Source: Vanessa cardui
Taxonomy: Eukaryota > Arthropoda > Insecta > Lepidoptera > Nymphalidae
DNA length: 64,000 nucleotides
Reading direction: 5' to 3'
Assembly: GCF_905220365.1 (NCBI RefSeq)
Contig: NC_061151.1
Coordinates: 6,318,197 to 6,382,196, forward strand
Shown here: in pieces, positions 24,269-34,840 of the stretch
How positions within the stretch are numbered: position 1 is the first letter of the stretch
Layout: every line of letters starts with the position of its first letter
Notes under the pieces: generated by a model
What the model saw: the letters and a program-made list of their open reading frames with translations, nothing else
Told to the model about the DNA's origin: nothing
Databases searched by the model: none
Position numbers and translations under genes: made by a program

Positions 24269-27200
24269 ATTTTACACTGAAACTTTCTACCTTTTGATAA
24301 ATCATGAGCTCTCTATCCTAAAGCATCCTGTTCTGACAGGTTTTCAAATATTCACTTCAATCAGGGTACCAGGCGCAATAAAACACATATATACTATAAA
24401 CAAATTGCATTTTAATTATTTTACTGATAAAAAAAAAAACTAAAAACTACCAATAGATAGTAAAAAAATTAACTCCACCAGCGATTAAACGAAACACGTT
24501 TTAAAAATAAATGTTGTGATAACAAATGATCGTATAACTAACAATTTACAATGCCAACAACTTATCTGCAGCGAAAACTGAGACGCCATCTTGAAATGTC
24601 ACTCCGTCAAGCACTTGTCTTTCGTATTTATAGTTTAAATTATTTATTTTGGCAACAATTTCAAATGTTATGCATTGTTCATAGCAACACTAAATTCGAT
24701 CCAGATAAGTTTCTTGGCTTCTAACTGAATTGGCAGTTGATTTTATAAACTTCAACGTTTGAAGATTTCCGCGCGTTAAGTTAGCAATGTCATTTTGACA
24801 TACATTTTGGCGCGCAAAAATCTTCTGACAATAAATTGCAATAATATATTAAATTTTAAGATTCGTTTAAGACGGGAATTCGAAACATACACCCAAACGA
24901 GTTCCAGTATTACTAATATAATTATTAAATTAATATAATTTATACTTACATCTTAAGATATCTCGAGAACTTGGAACAAAGATAATTAAAACAATTTTTT
25001 AATATTATTATGACGTTTAGTTGGGCGAGCTTGTCCAACCACAGATATAAAAGACACGTATTTTAAAATTTGACATCCTCGTCAATATTCTCGAGACATC
25101 TTAATAATAAAAAATGTATATAAATTACATTAATTGTAATAAAATATTTATACTTTATATAGACTTGGAAATTAAGTGTATACATGTGAAATTCCCGCCT
25201 TATATATTAATAATAAGTGCGTTAAGCGGACAATCCTGCCATTCGACGTTAGTCATTAGTTCCGAGATAGAAAACGACGAGCAATATATTATCATCATCC
25301 CATTGAGGCATATCAGTAAACACATAAAAAATCCAGTGCTATGAGGGATCAGCTGTTAGCGAAATTGGTTTGAACCGGTTCGATTTGGTATAAGCTAAAT
25401 ACAAATCATTGTAACCGGTTAAAATCGGTTTAATTTGGATCGTTTTTTGTTTGGATATAAGCAAATAGATTATCTGTCGTTGCGACACGCTCTCTGATGT
25501 GTGTATGTACGTTATAGACACGAATATTAACTGACTCAGTTTCACTTATGTCATATATATAAACACATTACGAGGCCGTGACGTGGCACATAATATATTG
25601 TTATATACTGGCGGAGACTTAAGTCTACTCCTTGGTCATAAGGAACAGGTCTCACTAAACTTGTCGAGAAGTCTTTGATAGTGAAACTGGATTAGTTAAT
25701 AAAATAATATAAACAACGCCAATACCTACTAAAGGATAGAATTTTGTGCTTGCATTGCAAAAAAGCCCGCAAAAGGTCTGACGTCATTCATTTACAGTTA
25801 ATTTAGGTTAGTTAAGATATTAAATAAATCTGCAGTAAATATTTAATGAAGTTAATTTAAAAAAAAAGACTTATAATGTTACGGAATATAAAAAATGTGT
25901 AAAAGACATACAAACACGAGCTCAGCTGCTGTCCGCTACAGTCCAAGCGAGATGAATCCAGTTCAAGCCGGTTATTACTTTTTAAACTACGTTGCAAACA
26001 GTTGTGATGAACATATATTATATTTATGATAGAAAACGGGTTAATTTTAAACATAGACAATACAGAGTTCCACAGACTAAACAACGATATACCCTAAATG
26101 AGACAATGAATATTAATATATAAAATACAAATTCACATAACATAAAACAAATATTGAGATGTGACTTTGTTTTGAGGACTGATTTTTTCCTACGAAATAC
26201 GATTTTTAATATTAACCAATGGGCGATCACAGATTAATTAAGACGAAAATAAAACAATAATGAAACGAAAAAGTCAGTCCTATATTATTTTTATCCAAGA
26301 ATTTTTATGGAATACAAACATATTCTCTCCATATTACAAAATTCAATGGATCTTTTTTTTTATTTAGTATAGCAACCCCGTTATCGATTTAAAAAAAAAG
26401 CAATATTTGTCTCTTTTTCTTTAAATAAAAAGCTTCAATTCTAGTGTTATATTTCTTAATATTTACAGATGCGTGATTAAAATATAAATTCATATAGTAT
26501 TATCATGGTCAGTGTTGACAGGCTTTGTAACGTCAGAATCAATACTTGACGAATTCAAGAAATCCTCGACGTTGACTGTACAAAGTTGCATCGAAAATAA
26601 CACAACATATTCTATTAATAACGAGATAAATCTAAAAATCGTTTGTACTTGGGATTTTCTTTTTAATTTTATAACCCAATAGATATACTTTACTAGATAA
26701 AAATCTTCATTAATTTCTTTCCTATCAAAATAATCCAACGTCGAAGATTCAAAACCTGACAACACACAGACGGTGTAACCATCTTAAAATAATAAAAGCT
26801 TTTCAGTTTTGCCATTCTTTGCTAAACTAATATCAGAATGACGTATCAATAACAGAGCGGAAAATAAGCAATTTTTTTTTTTATTAATTAAAGATTTACA
26901 ATTTTCGAACAATCTCACCAAAATAAAAACATACAGTTTAATTACATACATTACATTTACAAAATTGCTTACATTCGACTCCTAAGACATACATACACCT
27001 AATATAATTAGTAATTACACATTGAATATACAATTGATAGAAATTACCTACTTTATCGGTTTACAAAAAAAAAAAAATTACAATTTATTTTTAATCTTTT
27101 TTACACATCAAGAAATTTATACTTTTCGTTTCTCATTCAATAATTATGTAAAATTTCTCAACAGCGAAATCTAGTCAACGTAAAGAGATAATCTTTGATT

Positions 27201-27819
27201 CCACAATAGCAGTCATCCGATATTGAACTTTAAAATCAATCGCATAGAGTACAAATCAGCACGTACCTAATATCTACAATTTATACAAGACCGTAAGAAG
27301 AATATCGCTAAAATAATTCATTTATACAAATATATAACTGGCGGAGCGGGTCGGTCGGCCGAGCGCGTACAGTCGCCGACGCCTCGCGAGCGCTGCGCTT
27401 GACACTGTGAGTGCAGCGCGACGCGACTCGGCTCGCATCGGCGACAGTCGCACAGCCGATCGCAGCCGAACGGAGCGCGCCGTCCCAAACCATCGATATT
27501 CATTTCTCATGCGAATATGATCTTTACACAAACGCAATAACTCGTAATATCGTATGACCTAATATATTCGTCAATTCGACGCGTCGCTTTACACGCGCTC
27601 GCTGTCTCGGGTCGAGCTGACGCGAGAGTCTACAGCGACGGATAGCGTCGAGTGGCGCGATAGGGAGCTGTCTCTATTGGTTGTGTGAATCTAAGTCGTG
27701 TCGCACTACAATTCCCTATAGAATAAGAAATAAATTCAACTCCCGTCAGTCCAACAGTCAACTCCAGCACTCGACCGACCCGCCCAGCCCCGTGGCGCGT
27801 AACACACCCCGGGCGAACA

Positions 27820-28943
27820 TCAACACAAATGCTGGACCAGCTGCCCGCAGACGTCCGTCTTCGTCAGCTCGAAGTCCGCCGCCTTACCTCGCTGCAAGAT
27901 CTCTATCGTCGACCTGGACTCCAGCTGCTTGATGTGATGCAGGACCTTCGCTTCGGGGAGGGGTTGTATGGGCTTCGCGACGATGAGGGTCGTGTTCTTG
28001 AGCGCCCTCGCGAGGCTCTTGAGGAACTTGTACCACTGCCTCTCGTTGGCGGTCGCTTCGGGCGTGTTCACGAGGACGATGGCGCGCTCCATCAGCGCGC
28101 AGACGCAGCTTAGGGTCAGCTGGAAGTCAAATAATATGTTTGGAATTGCTGTTTTAGTGATAAGGTCGCCTCTTGTCCATCTTTATTAATCGTATCTGAA
28201 TGATTAATTTAATTTATATTTATCAAGATGATCAAGGTCAACAAATCCACTCCATATTTACTAATATTATAAATTCAAAATTGAGTCTGTATATAGGAAA
28301 TATATGTTTGTTAACTTTTACGTTTTATATTAAATATCATAGAAATCTGCATAAACGTTTTCAAGTCACGTGACAAATTAAAATAAAACAGATTAAAAAA
28401 GCATTGCATTTTTATTTATGTGTACTTTATTTTTCGCGTTGTCAAATAGGCTATTAAAAATAATAAAAATCTGCATAGACATTGTCAAGGACACATAAGG
28501 CATAAGTAACAGATGACATTAGTTATATATAATTCTTGAATATATCAGCATTAGACGGGATAGAGATCTACAACTGGACAATGTCATATAGGGAATGTTA
28601 GATCATCGGGCAAACTTACAGAAGTAGTCAACACATGGGGGGTCCTCGCCGGGTCCAAGGCTTCGGAGAGGAAGCTGCATGACTCTATAACCGCAGACCA
28701 GCCTGATGTGCTCTGAATGTAGCTGTGGACGATAATGGTCTATATATTATGTCAATATCACTTGAAACACTTATGGAAGTACTGTTTCTACTGCACTGGC
28801 TCAGCAAACACAGTGAGGCTACGTATTGCGAGCGGGTCGGGTGCGTACCGGCGGTAGTGGTGCGCGAGCGCGGCCAGGCCGCCGTCGTCGCGGCGCGCGG
28901 CGGGCGCCAGCGCGCGCAGCACGCGCGCCCACAGCGGCCGCAG
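27820..28943 (-). pseudogene. HPat exons 17, 16 and partial 15, unit 4
   Basis: Exon 17 copy is 27820-28119, exon 16 copy 28620-28722 and partial exon 15 is 28849-28943. It shares the CTA silent variant with unit 2. Splice sites and stop are intact. It is the first extra set of 3' exons a read-through HPat transcript would meet beyond its own terminal exon. Confidence 0.85.
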
Positions 28944-28988
28944 CCGGCGGCGCCTGCAACGCCGACGCGCCCGACGGTAAGCACTGTC

Positions 28989-29209
28989 CTCCGCGGTGTC
29001 GAGTGGCGCGTCGGCTGTGCGCCGGCTTACATGGGTACGCCACTCCCCCCGAGTCGCTGTAGAAAGACATTCATTACTTTTCAATGCTGTCTCGTGATGG
29101 CGTTTGGGGTACCATCATTACTTCTCATTACACAACAGGTGCTTTAGCTACTTACATTGCGGTCAGAGTCAGGTATGTTATGTTGTCCAATATTTATTAT
29201 TACATTATA
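28989..29209 (+). mobile_element. tRNA-like SINE (family 3), unit 5 copy
   Basis: This is the same element as in unit 3, 30 bp upstream of the MITE. Confidence 0.66.
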
Positions 29210-29238
29210 GAAAATACTTTCATATTCCACTCAACTTT

Positions 29239-29502
29239 CGACGGGTCCCAAGAACAAAATCTTATGGAAAAATAAGACAAAATCGACTTTATTGTTAATT
29301 ATTAACCTGTATAACATTACACACACACACACACATTTACACGGTAGTGTGTTTGATTGTTTGGTTTGATTGAATGATCAAAAAACCTTCGAAATTTATT
29401 CATCAAACGAAATTATTCATAAACATAGTTTTACAAAACTTTAAGCCATCACACTGTAAAGTAGGAATTTCGCAGATACGATTTTGTTCTTGGGACCCGT
29501 CG
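29239..29502. mobile_element. 264-bp MITE, unit 5
   Basis: This is the same insertion as 15207-15470 at an offset of 14,032 bp, with identical inverted repeats and CTTT flanks. It is inherited by unit duplication. Confidence 0.85.
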
Positions 29503-29773
29503 CTTTGTTCGCTTTATGTTAAATCCTTAGTTTCGATAAGAACTAAAAACTAAACACCATTATGACCGTTTTACAATCAAAGCGGCTTTTTCGCGAATCA
29601 TTAATGAATACCACAGATTACACGGATACACTAGAGCTAATTAAGGATTACAATGTAGAGCCTCGTTACTTCAAGCTCAAAGTTGTTTAGTTGTCTTTAT
29701 ATCTGTTACAAAAGTAATGTCTGAATTCGAATATTAAAACCAACTCATTTTATACCGAGCTAGGCCATCTCTT

Positions 29774-31282
29774 GAGCTGAGATGGTCTGATGGCCCAGTG
29801 GTTAGAACGCGTGCATCTTAACCGATGATTTCGGGTTCAAGCCAACGCAAGCACCAGTATACTATATGTATGTGCTTAATCCGCTCGCCTATAGAACTCT
29901 CTTCCAGACAATATTTTCCACAATAATGTTACAATAAGACCGTTTAAAATCAGAGTTAAGCAAGCTATTATAACGTTGTATCGTTCCCTGATTCGTAGTG
30001 TTTTAGAATATGCATCACCAGTTTGGAGTCCAAGTTACAAAATTTATAAAAGTCGCATTGAAAAAATTCAACAGGGTTTTACAAGATTTTTAGCATGTAA
30101 AGACAGGCGCTGTCCATATCGAGCAGACTATGTGACACGTTTAAATACTTTAAGCTAGATACATTGGAGAAACGACGGTCTCTGAACGATTTAATGTTTT
30201 TACACAAGCTCATTCACAACTCCATAGACTCTCCAAGGCTACTTTCTCAAATAAATTTATATGTTCCGAAAACCATTCCTCGGTATCCAATTAAAAGCAC
30301 CTTCGCCATTCCTAGATATCGCACAAATGTTGGAAAATTTTCGACATTAATTCGTTGTATGAGATCCTACAATGAACTCGACTCCCATGTCATCGACATA
30401 TACGAACTAAGTAGTGATAGTTTTAAGAAAAATTTAAATACTGTTTTAGTTAGTAATTAATATTTAATATTTAAAAATATTAGTGTTATTGGTAAGTCAA
30501 ATAATTATAATATCCTTTTTGTTATCAAAGATTGTTTGTTATCCTATTGTATTGATATTTTTTTTTTGTTTAAAGTTTATTCTCACAGATTTTATTTAAT
30601 GTTTGAGTGTAGTGTTTAGTTACCTTTGTTAACATGTAAGTTGTAAAATGTAAAATGTAAATACCAGTAATGGTGTATCACACTGTACAAGTTTTCTTTT
30701 GTTGTTTTTCCTAAATATGATTTGTGAATATGCCGATGGTATTTCTAAAGCAATAAATAAATAAATAAACACTTTCTTTCCACTTAAGTTTAATTTATTT
30801 GATATGTATGTATACATATATATATTTTTTTTGTATCTATATAAGTTGAATGTATTTATTTGTATTTAGTGTGTAATATATTCATTTATCGTTAAGTCTA
30901 TTTCAATTTTATAATATAAAATAATTGATATTGTACCTACATCATAAATATGTATTACAAATAATCTCCACTAGATTCAGGGTTTCTGGAAGAGATCTCT
31001 TGTTAGAGATAAGTTATCCCTTTGTACACATTTTTCATTAACATAATTTTCTGTATACTCAGTTGGTACATAAATAAATAAATAATTCATGTCGTGCGTC
31101 GTGTACATCATGACGAAACCTGCATGTGTGTAATTTCATCGAAATTCTGCTATAATATAAATATAAATAATGTATTCCACTAACCAGCTTTGGAACAGCG
31201 AGGTGGAATATGTTCCATACCCTTTCCTTAATGGAAGAGGAGTCCTTAGCCTATAAATGGGAAATTTACAGGCTGTTACTAC
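29774..31282 (+). mobile_element. LINE 3' fragments nested in a SINE, unit 5
   Basis: The SINE head is 29774-29880 and the tail 31084-31282. The composite is nearly identical to that in unit 3. Confidence 0.7.
29976..30460 (+). pseudogene. LINE ORF2 C-terminus, unit 5
   Basis: This carries the same one-base deletion as unit 3, giving two partial frames at 29976-30158 and 30164-30460. Confidence 0.7.
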
Positions 31283-34200
31283 ATTTTACACTGACACTTT
31301 CTAACATTTGATAAATCATGAGCTCTCTATCCTAAAGCAATGTGTTCTGACAGGTTTTCAAATATTCACTTCAATCAGGGTATCAGACGCAATAAAACAC
31401 ATATATACTATAAACAAATTGCATTTTAATTATTTTACTGATAAAAAAAAACTAAAAACTACCAATAGATAGTAAAAAAATTAACTCCACCAGCGATTAA
31501 ACGAAACACGTTTTAAAAATAAATGTTGTGATAACAAATGATCGTATAACTAACAATTTACAATGCCAACAACTTATCTGCAGCGAAAATTGAGACGCCA
31601 TCTTGAAATGCCACTCCGTCAAGCACTTGTCTTTCGTATTTATAGTTTAAATTATTTATTTTGGCAACAATTTCAAATGTTATGCATTGTTCATAGCAAC
31701 ACTAAATTCGATCCAGATAAGTTTCTTGGCTTCTAACTGAATTGGCAGTTGATCTTATAAACTTCAACGTTTAAGATTTCCGCGCGTTAAGTTAGCAATG
31801 TCATTTTGACATACATTTTGGCGCGCAAAAATCTTTTGACAATAAATTGCAATAATATATTAAACTTTAAGATTCGTTTAAGACGGGAATTCGAAACATA
31901 CACCCAAACGAGTTCCAGTATTATTAATATAATTATTAAATTAATATAATTTATACTTACATCTTAAGATATCTCGAGAATTTGGACCAAAGATAATTAA
32001 AACAATTTTTTAACATTATTATGACGTTTAGTTGGGCGAGCTCGTCCAACCACAGATAAATAAGACACGTATCTTAAAATTTGACATCCTTGTCAATATT
32101 CTCGAGATATCTTAATAATAAAAAAAATATATAAATTACATTAATTGTAATAAAATATTTATACTTATATATAATTGCAAATTTAAATTATACATGTGAA
32201 ATTCCCGCCTTATATATTAATAATAAGTGCGTTAAGCGAACAAATCTGCCATTCGACGTTAGTCATTAGTTCCGAGATAGAAAACGACGAGCAATATATT
32301 ATCATCATCCCATTGAGGCATATCAGTAAACACATAAAAAATCCAGTGCAATCTGAGGGATCAGCTGTTAGCGAAACTGGTTTGAACCGGTTCGATTTGG
32401 TATAAACTGCATATAAATCATTGTAACCGCTTAAAGTCGGTCTAATTTTGATCGTTTTTTGTTTGGATATAAGCAAATAGATTATATATATAGATCTGTC
32501 GTTGCGACACGCTTTCTGATGTGTGTATGTACGTTATAGACACGAATATTAACTGACTCAGTTTCACTTATGTCATATATATAAACACATTACGAGGCCG
32601 TGACGTGGCACATAATATATTGTTATATACTGGCGGAGACTTAAAGTCTACTCCTTGGTCATAAGGAACAGGTCTCACTAAACTTGTCGAGAAGTCTTTG
32701 ATAGTGAAACTGGATTAGTTAATAAAATAATATAAACAACGCCAATACCTACTAAAGGATAGAATTTTGTGCTTGCATTGCAAAAACGTCTCGCAAAAGG
32801 TCTGACGTCATTCATTTACAGCTAATTTAGGTTAGTTAATATATTAAATAAATCGTTAATTATGATCTGCAGTAAATATTTAATGAAGTTAATTTAAAAA
32901 AAATGACTTATAATGTTATGGAATATAAAAAATGTGTAAAAGACATACAAACACGAGCTCAGCTGTCCGCTTTAGTCCAAGCGAGATGAATCCAGTTCAA
33001 TCCGGTTTTTACTTGTTAAACTACGTTGCAAACAGTTGAGATGAACATATATTATATTTATGATAGGAAACGGGTTAATTTTAAACATAGACAATACAGA
33101 GTTCCACAGATTAAACAACGATATACCCTAAATGAGACAATGAATATTAATATATAAAATACAAATTCACATAACATAAAACAAATATTGAGATGTGACT
33201 TTGTTTTGAGGACTGATTTTTTCCTACGAAATACGATTTTTAATATTAACCAATGGGCGATCACAGATTAATTAAGACGAAAAAAAAACAACAATGAAAC
33301 GAAAAAGTCAGTCCTATATTATTTTTATCCAAGAATTTTTATGGAATACAAACATATTCTCTCCATATTACAAAATTCAATGGATCTTTTTTTTTATTTA
33401 GTATAGCAACCCCGTTATCGATTTAAAAAAAAGCAATATTTGTCTCTTTTTCTTTAAATAAAAAGCTTCAATTCTAGTGTTATATTTCTTAATATTTACA
33501 GATGCGTGATTAAAATATAAATTCATATAGTATTATCAATGTCAGTGTTGCCAGGCTTTGTAACGTCAGAATCAATACTTGACGAATTCAAGAAATCCTC
33601 GACGTTGACTGTACAAAGTTGCATCGAAAATAACACAACATATTCTATTAATAACGAGATAAATCTAAGAATCGTTTGTACTTGGGATTTTCTTTTTAAT
33701 TTTATAACCCAATAGATATACTTTACTAGATAAAAATCTTCATTAATTTCTTTCCTATCAAAAAAAATCCAACGTCGAAGATTCAAAACCTGACAACACA
33801 CAGACGGTGTTACCATCTTAAAATAATAAAAGCTTTTCAGTATTGCCATTCTTTGCTAAACTAATATCAGAATGACGTATCAATAACAGAGCGGAAAATA
33901 AGCAATTTTTTTTGTTTAATAATTAAAGATTTACAATTTCCGAACAATCTCACCAAAATAAAAACATACAGTTTAATTACATACATTACATTTACAAAAT
34001 TGCTTACATTCGACTCCTAAGACATACATACACCTAATATAATTAGTAATTACACATTGAATATACAATTGATAGAAATTACCTACTTTATCGGTTTACA
34101 AAAAAAAAAAAAATTACAATTTATTTTTAATCTTTTTTACACATCAAGAAATTTATACTTTTCGTTTCTCATTCAATAATTATGTAAAATTTCTCAACAG

Positions 34201-34375
34201 CGAAATCTAGTCAACGTAAAGAGATAATCTTTGATTCCACAATAGCAGTCATCCGATATTGAACTTTAAAATCAATCGCATAGAGTACAAATCAGCACGT
34301 ACCTAATATCTACAATTTATACAAGACCGTAAGAAGAATATCGCTAGAATAATTCATTTATACAAATATATAACT

Positions 34376-34450
34376 GGCGGAGCGGGTCGGTCGGCCGAGC
34401 GCGTACAGTCGCCGACGCCTCGCGAGCGCTGCGCTTGACACTGTGAGTGC
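34376..34450. other. GC/CpG-rich block downstream of HPat stop (unit 5)
   Basis: This CpG-dense stretch (GGTCGGTCGGCCGAGCGCG and following) lies in otherwise AT-rich DNA and is almost unchanged in all five units (also at about 6297, 13310, 20294 and 27341). Open frames across it are compositional. It could be part of the HPat 3' UTR or an internal regulatory CpG block; the sequence alone does not decide. Confidence 0.45.
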
Positions 34451-34746
34451 AGCGCGACGCGACTCGGCTCGCATCGGCGACAGTCGCACAGCCGATCGCA
34501 GCCGAACTGAGCGCGCCGTCCCAAACCATCGACATTCATTTCTCATGCGAATATGATCTTTACACAAACGCAATAACTCGTAATATCGTATGACCTAATA
34601 TATTCGTCAATTCGACGCGTCGCTTTACACGCGCTCGCTGTCTCGGGTCGAGCTGACGCGAGAGTCTATAGCGACGAATGGCGTCGAGTGGCGCGATAGG
34701 GAGCTGTCTCTATTGGTTGTGTGAATCTAAGTCGTGTCGCACTACA
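34449..34746. mobile_element. Degenerate TA-type MITE in HPat 3' UTR (unit 5)
   Basis: The internal sequence (TTCTCATGCGAATATGATCT, CCTAATATATTCGTCAATTC, GCGATAGGGAGCTGTCTCTA) matches the better preserved MITE at 47738-48066. The right terminal repeat survives as CTAAGTCGTGTCGCACTAC, and the left end is GC-shifted. It begins about 95 nt after the HPat stop codon. Equivalent copies lie at about 6372-6664, 13382-13676, 20368-20646 and 27413-27710. Confidence 0.6.
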
Positions 34747-34840
34747 ATTCCCTATAGAATAAGAAATTAGTCCAACAGTCAACTCCAGCACTCGACCAAC
34801 CCGACCCGCCCGTGCGCGCGTAACACGCCCTGGGCAAACA

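Larger units (their letters stand above)
21949..28943 (-). repeat. Array unit 4 (type B)
   Basis: This 6995-bp unit is a near-copy of unit 2, with the same RTE insertion and the same ORF stop in its LINE fragment. A local patch at about 26240-26890 departs from unit 2 (for example GTCAGTGTTGACAGG and GGTGTAACCATC), while the flanks return to near-identity. That patch looks like gene conversion or independent mutation clustering. Confidence 0.86.
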
